From: Varroa destructor
Taxonomy: Eukaryota > Arthropoda > Arachnida > Mesostigmata > Varroidae
Reading direction: 5' to 3'
Assembly (NCBI RefSeq): GCF_002443255.2
Contig: NW_019211458.1
Coordinates: 38,608,014-38,672,013, forward strand
DNA: 64,000 nucleotides
Every line of letters starts with the position of its first letter. Within the stretch, counting starts at the first letter, position 1. The notes beneath the pieces are model-generated. The model saw only the letters and a program-made list of their open reading frames with translations. It had not been told where the DNA came from and did not search any database. Below are positions 24,401 to 35,813 of the stretch, in pieces. Position numbers and translations under genes: made by a program.

Positions 24401-25599
24401 CCATGGACACTCAACGTCAGCCACAACCGGTTCTACGCATTTACAGACCCAGAGTGCAGGACCACCAAATATTGGAGCAGGAGCTAATGGAGTTAGTCAG
24501 GGCAGCGAACCTAGCACAAGCGGGTGTTCCAGTGCAACCCAGACACCTAAACTAGAGGGGAATACATTCTTCGGGCCATCTTTCAGTGTGCAGGTTAGTA
24601 CAATCGTTAGTATTTATCTTTATCTAATACATCGCGGTGCTGCTCCTTTTAAGACTGCTCACAGTTGATCTGTTGGCAGACATGAGACGGTCATATATAT
24701 ATATACTTAACAACGCACATAGAACAGCCATGTTATACGCGATAAGCTCATCTTCAGGTGGTCGTTCATTATTATTATTATTTAATCTTTGCGTGCCGAC
24801 TTGTTCACTGCAGGAGGCTGCCGCAGCAGCGTCGAGCGGTTCTGCAGGAGACGCGTGCGATACTAGCGGAGGCGATTCACCCGGAATTACACCGATGACC
24901 CCGAAAACACCAGAGAATCCTTCATCGTTACGCAGAGTTCTCGAACAGCGTAGACAACTTGTCATGCAGCTCTTCGCCGAGGAAGGTAAACGTCATTACT
25001 TTAGAAAACCTAGTAGCAGCAAAAGTTATTTCTTTTGTAGAAGCATATGTATGTGGATTATTCAAACGTGAGAGATATATACATGCAGTATTAATTTTCA
25101 ATTAGCTGAACCTCTTTTCCTAGTATATATATTAGCACCTACATCTTTAGCGTGTCCGATTTTTTCCATTTTAATGTACAATATTTAATTTTCAGGATGG
25201 TTCCCATCAGCTCAAGCGACTGCCGCTTTCCAGCAAAAACACAAAGATGTTTTCCCAAATAAGCAGACACTGCAATTAAAAATCCGCGAAGTTCGACAAA
25301 AGCAAATGGCAAGCTCGCCTCATCCGTCACAACAGCCACAACAGCCCTCCGGGGGTGGTGGAGCAGGCTCCACTGTAAATTCTACCGGGGGATCAACTTC
25401 GACGCGGAGCGTGTCGAGTTCTAGCAGCGGAAGCAGTAACAGTTCGAACTGTTTACAACAGCAACAGGCTGCACTTTTAACATCTGGGGCACCTGCAGGC
25501 ATCGGGCCTGGAGACATCGGACAACACGCGTCTGTGACCAGCTCTTGTCCTGGACAACAACAACAACCTCCTGTCGTAAGCATTGACGGGCATGATTAG
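5966..25599 (+). CDS. cic: Capicua (Cic), long isoform, HMG-box repressor; 5'-partial, ten exons
   Basis: Cic is a nuclear sequence-specific repressor that silences receptor-tyrosine-kinase targets until ERK phosphorylation relieves it. Coding exons: 5966-6219, 6386-6743, 7701-8150, 18139-18292, 19666-19785, 22073-22195, 22984-24129, 24349-24593, 24814-24985 and 25196-25599. All junctions are GT-AG and all phases match, giving 3426 nt (1141 residues plus stop). In order, numbering from the first visible residue: an N-terminal module as in vertebrate CIC-L (about 25-130), the [17 protein letters not shown] module (about 355-405), a PWTALVPFL motif (about 478-487), the HMG box (about 583-655) and C1 (about 988-1045). 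This order matches vertebrate CIC-L. The HMG-to-C1 segment is much shorter than in human CIC. The upstream N-terminal exon(s) are missing. The recognition is from sequence memory, but the HMG and C1 matches are near-identical and I regard the call as secure. Confidence 0.96.
6386..6743 (+). CDS. cic: cic exon b: N-terminal module end and TP-rich linker
   Basis: The acceptor is TTCTTCAG and the donor is CCG/GTAAGC. The exon completes a glycine codon from exon a and ends in phase 0. [16 protein letters not shown] matches the conserved VWVARSSLRLLRPPW of CIC-L, closing the N-terminal module. A proline-directed linker follows ([18 protein letters not shown]), rich in minimal S/T-P sites of the type ERK phosphorylates. 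A run of nine G (6720-6728) encodes GGG glycines and is a possible sequencing-indel hotspot, but the frame is intact here. Confidence 0.9.
7701..8150 (+). CDS. cic: cic exon c: Ser/Pro/Gly-rich linker with a DLS motif
   Basis: Exactly 150 codons, phase 0 at both ends, from the TTCATTAG acceptor to the GAG/GTGAGT donor. The product is low-complexity (Ser, Pro, Gly, Asn and Gln runs, and a seven-proline run), typical of Cic linkers. AVDLSKP (about 254-260, DNA 7848-7868) resembles the CtBP-binding consensus PxDLS. Assignment to cic rests on intact splice sites, matching phases, composition and position between the conserved exons. Confidence 0.82.
9362..9421. repeat. (AT)30 microsatellite
   Basis: Sixty uninterrupted bases of alternating A and T, about 150 bp upstream of the mariner relic. 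Confidence 0.98.
9575..10620 (+). mobile_element. Mariner transposase relic, nearly full length, inactivated
   Basis: Transposase motifs are read in order but in shifting frames. [16 protein letters not shown] and IWMPHK correspond to the second helix-turn-helix and the WVPH motif. A degraded VTGDEKW-type block (VTRNVDHM) follows, then [29 protein letters not shown] and HPP with a stop where Tyr is usual. Family order and spacing are those of mariner transposases (about 345 aa, D,D34D). Several stops and frameshifts interrupt the frame. The catalytic positions I can align read Asn, Gly and Asn instead of Asp, so this is an old non-functional copy. No terminal inverted repeats or TA duplications were recognised. 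It sits in cic intron 3, in the same orientation as cic. Confidence 0.8.
12442..12464. repeat. (AAC)n microsatellite
   Basis: Seven AAC-type triplets within cic intron 3; no coding context. Confidence 0.85.
13100..15725 (+). promoter_or_regulatory. Triplet-rich zone in cic intron 3, possible short-isoform promoter
   Basis: Composition differs from the rest of the intron: more G+C and many GCT/CAG/GCC triplets. It contains CAG/GTGAGA (donor at 15208) and GCG/GTGAGT (donor at 15720). Cic-type octamers lie at 13965-13976 and 14110-14117. In vertebrates and flies, cic has an internal promoter for a short isoform lacking the long N-terminus, and this zone is a plausible position for one. This is inference: I see no TATA box or initiator I would trust. 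Confidence 0.3.
15075..15207 (+). CDS. Candidate alternative first exon of cic-S
   Basis: An ATG at 15075 opens 44 codons that end at CAG/GTGAGA in phase 1. This is the phase required by the cic exons at 19666 and 22073, and either junction yields a Gly codon. The 3' part ([20 protein letters not shown]) is acidic and Ser-rich. An alternative acceptor, TTATTTGACAG, at 15127 would make it an internal exon. No homology is recognised, so this may be chance. Confidence 0.25.
18139..18292 (+). CDS. cic: cic exon d: [12 protein letters not shown] module
   Basis: The sequence starts [20 protein letters not shown] and continues [28 protein letters not shown]. It is almost identical to the block that follows the N-terminal module in vertebrate CIC-L. 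The cysteine and histidine spacing suggests a small metal-binding fold, which I infer rather than know. Phase 0 in, 1 nt out, with the acceptor TTGTTCCAG and donor G/GTAGGT. Confidence 0.96.
18964..18986. repeat. (AC)n microsatellite
   Basis: About ten CA units in cic intron 4. Confidence 0.85.
19666..19785 (+). CDS. cic: cic exon e: Ser/Gly/Asp linker
   Basis: A 120-nt exon with 1 nt carried over at each end. It continues the frame after CSRHLSLK as [16 protein letters not shown], then [14 protein letters not shown]. This corresponds to the acidic linker after the same block in CIC-L (RTKEMEG onwards). The donor A/GTAAGT is strong. Because it is a multiple of three, skipping it would keep the frame. 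Confidence 0.82.
20450..21640. other. GC-richer, triplet-rich part of cic intron 5
   Basis: This segment has CAG/CAA-type triplets, a CCAG/CCGG tetranucleotide block (21183-21228) and a TGAATGAA octamer (21574-21581), 0.5-1.6 kb before the exon that opens the short-isoform-like part of Cic. Open frames exist on both strands, but none has homology or a matching splice. It could be UTR or promoter sequence, or simply composition. Confidence 0.3.
22073..22195 (+). CDS. cic: cic exon f: ataxin-1-binding motif
   Basis: The exon carries a six-asparagine run and then [14 protein letters not shown]. This matches SVAVFPWHSLVPFL of human CIC, the segment reported to bind ataxin-1 through Trp37 of the short form; the tryptophan is residue 479 here (DNA 22171-22173). 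The phase is 1 nt in and 1 nt out. In vertebrates this exon is the first shared by long and short isoforms. Confidence 0.92.
22984..24129 (+). CDS. cic: cic exon g: HMG box
   Basis: The largest exon. After an acidic patch ([15 protein letters not shown]) it encodes the HMG box from [17 protein letters not shown] at 23268 to [10 protein letters not shown] at about 23500, nearly identical to human CIC, including the arginines mutated in human oligodendroglioma. Downstream is a Ser/Gly/Pro-rich linker with [20 protein letters not shown] (phenylalanine at 23916, residue 798). That linker resembles, from memory, the C2 ERK-docking motif of insect Cic. The HMG box with C1 recognises TGAATGAA-type octamers. 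The donor is A/GTGAGT, phase 1. Confidence 0.97.
24349..24593 (+). CDS. cic: cic exon h: linker with conserved TPK motif
   Basis: From TGTTTCAG to [29 protein letters not shown] parallels the [20 protein letters not shown] segment just upstream of C1 in human CIC. The rest is Ser/Thr/Gly linker. The start completes a lysine codon and the end is phase 0. Confidence 0.9.
24814..24985 (+). CDS. cic: cic exon i: start of the C1 domain
   Basis: An Ala/Ser stretch precedes [17 protein letters not shown] and then [17 protein letters not shown], which is the first half of C1, the Cic-specific domain required with the HMG box for DNA binding. Phase 0 in, 1 nt out at GAAG/GTAAAC. The TP-rich lead-in offers proline-directed phosphorylation sites. 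Confidence 0.95.
25196..25599 (+). CDS. cic: cic terminal exon: end of C1 and Q/S-rich tail
   Basis: After TTTTCAG the exon reads [20 protein letters not shown] and then [17 protein letters not shown], the second half of C1, almost as in vertebrates. A Gln, Gly and Ser-rich tail of about 95 residues follows and ends in DGHD and TAG at 25597-25599. Confidence 0.96.
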
Positions 25600-25961
25600 A
25601 AGAGAAAGGAAAATGAAAACGATTGACGTTTCTTCTCTATTGATACAGTTCATCAAAATATGGCCGTCTCTAGCATGCAAAACACATGTTCATACTCCAA
25701 GAGCAAGCCGCTTGCAGAAGAAATCACCTCGCAGAGAACACTATTCGTGCGTAGCTGAAAAGATAGCTATCGTCTTCTTCATAGATCTTGTCCGTTAGTG
25801 CCACTCGTGTAGGCTTTTTTGCGAAACGGAATGATTTAAAAGATCGAGAGCTGCTCGAAACAGGCCCCCTTCATGTGATGATGAAGATGCAGATACAGTC
25901 AGTCAGACAAAGGTTAAAAGAAAGCACTTCGTTACGCTAATGTCACCCCATTCAGTAAGTT

Positions 25962-25967
25962 AATAAA
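25962..25967 (+). terminator. Candidate cic polyadenylation signal
   Basis: First canonical AATAAA after the cic stop codon, 363 nt downstream. A second one is at 26114-26119. Which is used cannot be told from sequence. Confidence 0.4.
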
Positions 25968-28238
25968 AAAATCGATAGGACATAATCGAGTGAAAGATAA
26001 CGACTCGAATAGAAAAGCAGCAACAATACTAGTAGGAAAAACGGTAGTTGTAATAAAATTGTTCGCATATTGTGGAGCTACCTGGTGATGGGCACGAGAA
26101 AAAAATGAGAATCAATAAACGTTGATATTTGCTAGAAGTGCTCGAAGTGATCGGTGATGATCGTGAAAAAGGCAACAACAATATGGGACACAGGCCAACG
26201 AAGTCCTTGCAACGGACTGCAACCAGTGCTTCAAAAAACGCGGGGAAACGTACAGGGTGTTTTCTCCTCGTCTCTAAACGCTGGTCTGAAACATCGTTAA
26301 AGTTGATGATACATACATTAATGCGATATTGTGCAATTAAAAAATCATATGTGACCAGTACACTTAAACGTGAAAAGTGAAGGGGAACATTAGACGATGA
26401 ATAGTTCGCCAATGTAAACATGCACTCCAACGCAGAGCCGCTGTCGTGATAATAAATAATATTGTTTTTGTTGTAGTAAATTTCTAATTACGCGCGAATA
26501 TCGTCTGCGTGTTTGAGTACGGCAATACACGATCGCTGGAATGTAGAAAAGCCAGTGAGCTGAAAATACCCGCAATTCAAGTGGTTGTTCTCCGACTAGC
26601 CATTGAGATGTTATGAGCGAACGGCGGCTTATGTTTCTAGCTGTTGTATTTAGTAGACCTACCGGCGAATTAAGGTTGGCATTGCTAACTTGATAGTAGT
26701 ATAATATCAAGGGATCGTATGTTCGTTGGATGATGGTTAGTCAGTTAGTAGATGCGACTGGGCCTGTGGGAGCACTGGTTAGCGTTGCACGGGCCTGCAC
26801 CTAAACTAGGATTGCTGTCGTCCTATGGCCTTTATATACGGGCGACCGTGGAGGCTGTCGGCTGTCAAGATGATCTCTGTCATCATTGCCGGGCTTTGGC
26901 GCCAATGGACAAACCTGAACGCTATTATAAGCGAACATAGACATAAATACAGATACAAACAAACAGACACAGACGATTGTGTCATTCCTTCTTTAGAGTG
27001 CCAGTTCAATTAATCATGATTTCTACTTCCAAACAACACTATGATGACATCGATTGTCAATCAAGACCGAGTAACTCATGATAGACAACAATGATTAACT
27101 AGTTATAGGTTATTATCTTCGGTGGCGAAGAGTGAAAAATGAGCAGAAAACGACAAAGGTATAATGGAAGGGACAGAGAGAAAAACCAGCAAGTATTAAG
27201 CGGGACCTGAATTCAAACTAAAGATTTAGACGAAAAAACCAATTTCTGCTAGGATCGTAAAGCTTTCCTATAATTGACTACGCCTTTTCACACAACGTAA
27301 TTAAAGCAATTCATGTAGTGATAACTGACAGTAAAATGGGGACAAGCAAGCCATTAATCTGTAATTGTGATTTCTGCTTGCTCGCCTAATGACGTTGATC
27401 GCAGCACCAGTCAGTTTGTAACTTCTAGAAAACGGCTGTAACCGTGCCATATGGCATATTCCGTAGAAAGCATAGCCTGGCGAACAACTAAGTTCGCCTC
27501 AAAGTCTAATGATCTTGCAAAAATGTTCATCTTGTAAAAAAAATTGTTGAAAGTGGAAATTTATTGAAGGCTGGCTAGTCGAGCCAATTGAACTGGCGTG
27601 ACATAAAACAACCCAAATAAGCTTAGCCTTCCCTTAGATTCTCAAAGGAGCATAAGACAAGCTAGTGTTGTATGTGTGCGTACATACTGATACAAGTATA
27701 CATGTAAAAAAAATTTTTATGACGACGATGAAACTGTTCGACTTTTTGAGAACTCCAGTTCTCAGATCGCTACGCTGGTCCACCCTGAGGACAAGCTAAA
27801 CTTTATCCAGTAGCTCTTCATATGTGGCACAGAGAAATGACACACATCATACAGACAGAGAAACAGAATACGACAATACTGTCCAGGCGTCCGTTCCCAG
27901 CTAAAGAATAGAAATAGTACTTAGCTGTTAGCCGGATTTATATCTCCTATTTGCAACCGGCTGGCGGCCTTTCCAAGGGTACAATGTCATTTTTTGGTAA
28001 CAAAAAATAACAAGATTATTATCTATATAGTTGATATTGATATTGTAATGAACCAACCAACAATTATGACAGTGGATATATATATAAACAAAATATCGGT
28101 ATCTTAGGGAAGCCAAGTTTATGTTGTGTAATGGATGTTACTAGAGCTAGTGGACATATATACACTATACAATATATTTGTCATTAGATGCCTGCCGTTG
28201 AAAATATTGTGGTGAGTCGTATAACAGATGGGGTGAAC

Positions 28239-28279
<41 letters not shown>
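28239..28279. repeat. (TA)n microsatellite, one interruption
   Basis: About twenty TA units interrupted once by TG. Confidence 0.9.
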
Positions 28280-28900
28280 AAAGGGAGGAAAACATGGCAA
28301 TTACTGCTCTTGTTGTTGTTGTATAGTAGAAAAATGCATACACAGATGAGCTGAGGGAGAACGATGGCCACATAAAAATATATATCAAGCACCGTTGAAG
28401 GCGGTGTTCATCAGTGGAGAGATTTGTAGCACACATCTTCTACACTTGGCTGTGTGGATTAATTCGACACAAAGAATCTGACTGAAAAAAATATCCTATC
28501 ATAGCCCTTATTGAGCTAAATGTAGGCAAGAGAACGTGGACAGCAAGCAATAGCCATAGGAGAGACCATCACGGTCACAATTTGTTTATGTAGATGCTCT
28601 GCATTTTGTGACACGGGAGCTTTATTGAAAGAAGCACGATTCTTGTAGTCTCGTGGGCGAGAATATTGTTGTCGAGCTCGATGAAATGAATGAAGATGCA
28701 TCTCTCAAGTTAGGCTGCTATTGTAGCCGCTGTAGCAGCAGTTAGCGATTATATCTTATGCCATACATTGGTGGCCTCAGCTGGATGTGGCTAGAAACAA
28801 TTCCTTGTCGGATAAATAGGCCTTTTTCAAAGCCTGTGTTTCGAAACACAGCGATAGCCTTTGTACGAGGAGGTCTATAGATCACAGCGTACACGCGTAT

Positions 28901-29000
28901 NNNNNNNNNNNNNNNNNNNNNNNNNNNNNNNNNNNNNNNNNNNNNNNNNNNNNNNNNNNNNNNNNNNNNNNNNNNNNNNNNNNNNNNNNNNNNNNNNNNN
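28901..29000. other. Assembly gap, 100 N
   Basis: Exactly 100 N, the conventional placeholder for a gap of unknown size. Any gene between cic and AP3S could be partly hidden here. Confidence 1.
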
Positions 29001-32000
29001 ATAAATTGTATATCGGGGTGAACACACTAACATTAACTTTAGAGAAAATTATCAACGCTATATACTACTGTTGTAAAAGAAGACAGAGTCTTTAAGATTG
29101 ATTAAACACTGAATACACCCGAACAACTTACCAAGCAGTTCGTGACACTAACCTATATATACATGTATATACATATATCTATACACAGACATATATAAAT
29201 GTAGAAAAATAAAATGTGTTTAACGAAAATGAAAACCGACAAGAACTGGGCGAAGATTACACGATAGGAATAAGCGTTCAAATAGAAAACTTCATGGCGA
29301 AGTCTATGAGAATTGAAAGCGATGGACAACTAAATACTTCGACAAGATACACCTATATGTAATGACGAATACAGAAAATGCTCATTTTAATGGGTGTGTT
29401 CTAGTAAAAGGAGCAAATCGCTGTGTTACACGGTCATGTAAGACGTATCGTGCCGATAGCCCTACTCGATAAAAAACGGGCTATTATATTTTAGCCATTT
29501 TTATTATTTATCAATGGTTTTCAAGTCCTGATCGGATCTGTGGCCCGGCGTTTGGCAGGCCTAGCCAATTTGCGATCAAAGAAAATGCAAGTGTATTCGA
29601 TGGTTTCATCCGTTGAACTGTTGGCCAGACTAGTTGCTAATACTATAAAATTAAAGTTTGAGCATGGACTTAACAAAAGAACAGTTTCATTTTAGGTATC
29701 TGCTACTTAGGGGCGTTGGGCCACGCAGAAGACCGTGTAGGGAAAGAAAGTAATTTGTTTAAGGGTATAGCAAAATATATTGTGGCTAAACTCCTATCAA
29801 AGGTCGATCGAAACTTTTGGTAGCGGAAATACGAGATATAAGTAGAAGATGAAAAATGTCTTCACATCTATATTATTAAAAATAGGATGAGCTAAATTAT
29901 GTAAAATGTGAAGAAATAATAAGATTTAATAAGGAGTAAGCTCTATTTTCTGTGACTGTTGTATATATTATAGAGATTATGAGGTACAATTATTATTACT
30001 ATTATAACGATAATATTATTATTACCGTGAGCATTGCTTGCTGTATTCCGCCGCTTCGAAACCCCCCTTAGAGAGGTAACGGTCATCTCGAGACTTCGCA
30101 GTGCTTACGTATGTATAGACCGGACTAAATTGTTGGGGGGGGGGGGGCCTACACCTAGGCCAAACTTAGTATTGTTCCGTATCCTCGAGACACTACAGTC
30201 CAAAATATTTCTTTGCGAGCGCCTGGCTTAGTGCCCGCCATCGATGACGGACGGACACAATTTATTGGTTTCCATCAGCCTTGCTTAAAGGAGAACTACG
30301 GAACGCTGAAGAGAGAATTTCGACTCGGGATTGGAACAAGAGGAACGCTAGCCGTTGAAAGTTGTAGCATTTGTTGCATTAGAACATCCCGACGAAAAGA
30401 TAATACAAAAATAATGGGAAAGATGTTGGCTGAAGTGGTGTATGGTATGTAGACATAAAAAATGTTGGTTAGACAGCGAGTTGGCGGACAAGGGCGATAG
30501 ATTTAAACGATTCGCCGCCATCCGTGCCCTCTTGTGGTAGTTTAGGTGTTTACCGTTCAGAGGGACGCGCCAGTGTAATTTTATATACAGTTAAACAACA
30601 ACAACAAATAAATCAATAAATATGGGCTGTCTGTGACACGCCGACTCAGTGTCTCCGAAAAGAAATTCGTGTGTATTTGTAATAAAAGTAGTAGCGGTAA
30701 TAGTAATTTACATACCTACAAGCTGAATAGATAGCGTAGTGGAGAACGCCTAGCATGCTTTCAGTGGAGTTGAAGGTAATAATACAGTAATAACAAGCTG
30801 GTGTACTAGACTCACATTAACGTGGTGGTCTACAAGCGAAACCGGGCATTCCAGAACCGGAACTAAGCATACTTTGTTCCGTGCTAAAAGCCAGTCGTCT
30901 TAAGCAATGCATGACAGCAGTACCAGACTTAAAATTCGAAGCATGTATACAAATGGCTAGATTATGGATACCTTAGAAAGCATATTCTCGACTTTTAATC
31001 GACGACATTAGAAAATTAGTTGCCTTTTTTAATGGCCCTCTTAATATTTATACATAATTTAGTTTGATTGATTTTTACGTTTCAGATGTAGATCTAAGTC
31101 CTATTTCTAGGAAGCTGAATTGGAGCTTTCACTATTTGTTGCATGTTTTCCGCATTTAATAAAAACTATAAAAAGTACGAATAATTCACATTAGTAGCTG
31201 GAAGTAATTTGCATAAACTATTTCGTTACATTAGCACCTTTGTTCTACGGCGGTTGTGTGCACCAAAATAATTTTTTTCTGGAAATTGTAACGCAAATTA
31301 TCTACAAAGTACAGTACACGTGTTTCATCCGTCCTGAACTCAGTTCGTGTGCACATCTTTCGTTTCTTCATGCTTACTCTTTTCGTTTCAACTTAATAAA
31401 CAAAGCCTTAAGGCATCCCACATTGAGTCAAAGGGGAGAGCATTGCGCATGCCCTGTTTTAGTGAGCTTTAGTGATCCGTTTGACAGCTTGAGGTACAAT
31501 CATCTTTTTCGTGGCCTTCAATTTCTCAATTTCCATTCTTAAAATATTTGTACCAGTAACGAAAAGTTATTTTGCTGAAGGCCTTCTTGTCCAGTATTTC
31601 CACTAATCGGCGATAGATTCCATTGGCGCTCCAACTTTCGAGAAACAGAAACTTAATGAGTATTGATATTCACTGCTAAGCGACATCTTTGCAAATTAAC
31701 TAATTACTCTCCGATGACACTCAGTCAGCTTGTAGGCGTAAATAACCAAAAAATTGGTGTAAATATTTATTAAATTTCATCTGGTAATGATGCGTAGCTA
31801 AGTGCGTAAAGGTTCTTCAATTTTTTTAACCTGCTTAGCTTGAAGAAACTTAATGATATATTATATCAATTCTCAGGTGTTGCCTGAAGCGTTACCAGAA
31901 GTTAAACTAGAAGCCAAAAAGATAGCTGTCGAGTTCTAGTAAAAAAAAAATGCGACATTCATCAACAAACCTGTCTGTTAAAATAACGTCTGTATTCCTT

Positions 32001-35000
32001 CCTGAACTCTCTTTCACAACACACAGGATGAAATTTTGTACTGCAGCACAATGAAGTTTCTTGAAAACACTTAAAACGACGAAAAAAAACTCGAAAACGA
32101 AATGTATCTTAACGTTTACATATATTTATTTAGATTAATAGAATTTAATAGTTTCGAAATGCAATAAACGTTACAAGATAGTCATGTACAACACACATTG
32201 GTAATATAGATATAAATACCGGAATCGTCAAAATCGTTTTTTTCACCACTCTGTATTTCAACAATTCCTTTTCGTTTGCCCATCTAACATACAAGTGATA
32301 TGAAAAACAGCTGTTGTCTCAAGCCATAAGATCCTTTTGGATAAATATCACTAAAATTTAATGTTGGTATGTAACTAATTAGGATTATTTCGTCCTTGGC
32401 TACTGTTGTGTACAGATTTCCCTTTTGCAAGTGATATGCCTCTTTGCCAACTTGAGGGCTGGACTCCGCTTGAAAATCGTTGCATTTTTTTTATTTAAGA
32501 AACGCATGTTTACTGTCTCTTCCCTTCATTGTACGGAGAATCACGAACTTGGTTTTGTCTGAAACGGTATTATATTAATGAAGGGACAACGCTTTTGTTC
32601 ACTGAGGCGATGAGAAAATAGAGAAAAAGCGATGCCACTTGACCATAACATAATCCGATTCTGACGTGTTAATCGATAAGAATATACATTTAAAATGGCC
32701 GCAGAAAACTCACATTAGCATCAGCAATGAGCATAGCAAACATTGTGTAAAAGATATCTCTAAATATATTTTACATATATAGATACGATATTTTCTAAGA
32801 CAATCAAGCGCAATCATTCAATCTTACGATTATCCGATAGTGAATCGACTGACCAATGAATATTTACAAGATGCAAAATAAGAAAGGCCGAATTAATACA
32901 ACAAAATAGACGGAAGTGACTGTTTTATTGAAAATCGTTTTGAGAGGACATTTAGAACGAGCGTGCCGGGCTAAAACATCCATACAAGCATACCACATTG
33001 CCTAATAAGTATTGATTCTGCTCATTAACAATACGCACAACTATCTAAAAAGGAAAGGCGGCAGATTACGTTTGCTTCCACACTTTTCAATGCAGTGAAC
33101 GGCGCTGCTGAATTTGCTGTTGCATTGACCGTTTCTGTTTTACAAAACAAGAGCAGATTCATGTCCAGTTTGGTGAGATTTACTTTCGTTTCAATCGAGC
33201 TTTCTCTAAGGCTCAGTTGTTTAGAGAGACAATAAAACCCACAAACAAGTGCAGTGTATAAAAATGAAAAGGGATCAAAGACCTCTGGATAAACATTCCG
33301 GGTAAATGCAAGTAATCAAGTATCGGTATCGGAAAAATCTCCAACTCCTTTTAGAGTATGCAGCTGGCGATACGAAGGGTTTTATGTAACACTCATTCGA
33401 AATATAGAAAACTGTAGATTTTCGTTTTCAAGGTAGTTTTCTTATTGTGCCGAAAAAGACTTCATCCATAACACTTCCAACCGTAAGGATAGTTATTCGT
33501 CGCTAGTTACACAAAATCAGCCTGAGCAGCACAAAACCTCTTGTGTGGAACGAGACGATGGAATATTTCCGTTGTCATGAAAAGGTATTTCTCACTATCT
33601 AAAAATCTATATACTTTAGATGAAGACACCAAAATCCACGTATGTAATTATAATCTCACTTTGCTTTATTGCTATGGACAGCTTTCCATGATGCCTTCTT
33701 ATATTAATGACAATTGCTAATATAATTGTACCAATAATTACCAATAATCGGATATTCTACTGTATCATAAAGTATCTGTTATTTAGAAAACCTTTAGCAA
33801 TCTCGGAATGACGATACATTAATTTCTATTTTATACTTTGATTAACTCCTATCTAGATTGGTTTTGCATGTCAAAGACTTGCACTTCGTTACGTTTTATT
33901 ACTATTGTCATGGTGCAGACCGCCCGAAACAGGCGATGGTATAAATAGCCTGCAAATTCCCACTGCTTTCTTCCCCATGCTACATCCTGGGCGAAGAGCA
34001 CTAGTAATGCAATTTTCGACTGGTCTGTGAATAGCTTTCAAAAAAAAACGAAGAACAGGCACTTCTAAATACTGCGGCATATTTTCATGTACATGTGTAT
34101 ATATATATATGTATATATATGAAGAAAAGGAAACGGGTAGCAAAAACTATGACCTCCACATCTAAATGTGGGCATTCTTAGGGCAATTTTTTTTCAAATT
34201 TAATTTCGGTTAATAATTCTCATCTTGCTTATGTTAATGCATCAGCTAACAATGGATCAATCATTAAGTCAGCAAGTGTAGGGGGCAGGGGTATAAAAAT
34301 ATTGATGATTGAAAAATATTGATTAAAAAAAATTGATGATAACATTGTTGTTTTGTCGAACCGAGATTTCATAAAAAGATAGATGTATGTTCAGGTTATA
34401 AAAGATCTGACTTTAAACTTACATGGCTAAAGATTATAACGTATCTGCCAATCGTTATAACTTCACGGACTAGAAAGATCAAAGAAAAAAACGTATCTAG
34501 CTCGTCGGATTACTGTAATTAAAATTAATCAAATAGAAACATTGGAGTCGCTTAGTGGCTAAATCGTTTACTGGAACCATTGTTTCGGGAGCTATTTTTG
34601 ACACGCTCATACAACCACTGATAACAACAAGAAGCGTTCATTCAGGTATTATAATTATGAAAGCAATATTAGCAACGACAATGCAGAGCTCACAAAGGTA
34701 ACACCAAGGGTTTAACACTACACATTCTAACACTAACAGTCCTAGGGTGACTTTACCGTCGTGAAATAGATTCAAATTTCTCCACTGTCATTTGTTCCCA
34801 TTATCTAAGTAACGTACAAGAACATTAACAAACAAGAGGTGGCTAACCAAACAGAATCGATGTTAAATACTGGCATTATTTATGTTCTTTAAGCAAATAA
34901 ACTCTTACAATCCAATAGAAGGATCAAATGTACCATTGTTTAAGAAAGTAAGCCGATAGAATTTGTAACATCGTAACTGGAAATTAAGTATATTACATTT

Positions 35001-35813
35001 TTTTCTCTCTCTAACACACTTTTTACATGCCGACTCCATAACGCAAACATCTTATGGAACCTGCTCGGCTTATAACTATATGAACCCATAAGTGAACAAA
35101 TGTAAAAAATAAGATATCCTAATTGATTGGCAGTTTACGGTATTTCCAAACGGGAATACAACTTCATCCTTGTCATACATTACCATATACACATATAATA
35201 TAGCTTCACCTTTCAATGTCGCCCACATACAATTTAATGCCATAAAATCCTATACTCTGGCAGACCTTCAGTTATGTCGGTAGCACAAAGATGTATTTAC
35301 AGAGAAATCAAAGAAGACGTATTTAATAGCAATTTGGAATTTAACAGGCACCGTTTAATTAGAATGCAACAGTAATGTTCTATCCGAGATAGAAAAGCAT
35401 AACAGAAATCGTGCAAAACATATGTATAATAAGTAACAGAGATGATTAAAGTAAAAAGTGATATATCAAAGGAAACGTGACCTTGATTGAGGGAAGCGTT
35501 TTCGCGCACAAAATCGTGATGCCACCAGATGGGATGTACATAATAACGAACAAATTAATGATGCGAATATTATCATCGTAGAAGTGTGGAAAATTTTCGC
35601 TGTGTGCTTTGTATGTGTTCATAATGGTTTAGCAGAGATCATAATATTTTCGTTTTTCTTAATCAGAAATGTTTATTACTTTACTTTAGTTCTCGTCTAC
35701 GGTTCTTAAAATAAAATTAAATATTCTAATCTTATTTACGCTAATGTGATCGTTGCTATTATGATATCTGCTACATCAATGAATGAAATACTGACGTGTG
35801 CAGCATGAAGGAA
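29001..35813. other. AT-rich intergenic stretch, no recognised gene
   Basis: Only short frames without recognisable homology are present. Noted items are a run of 13 G at 30135-30147, a short (TA)n at about 34099-34120, TGAATGAA-type octamers at 34637-34644 and 35780-35787, and an orphan exon-like segment at 31877-31939. A distant regulatory role cannot be judged. Confidence 0.5.
35672..35677 (-). terminator. Candidate AP3S polyadenylation signal
   Basis: TTTATT on the plus strand is AATAAA on the minus strand, about 140 nt after the AP3S stop codon. Confidence 0.45.

Larger units (their letters stand above)
25600..28900 (+). other. cic 3' region; no coding gene seen
   Basis: AATAAA hexamers at 25962-25967 and 26114-26119 could end cic transcripts about 0.4-0.5 kb after the stop. 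Beyond them I see AT-rich sequence with only short chance frames, a (TA)n tract at 28239-28279 and a TGAATGAA octamer at 28687-28694. Confidence 0.5.
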
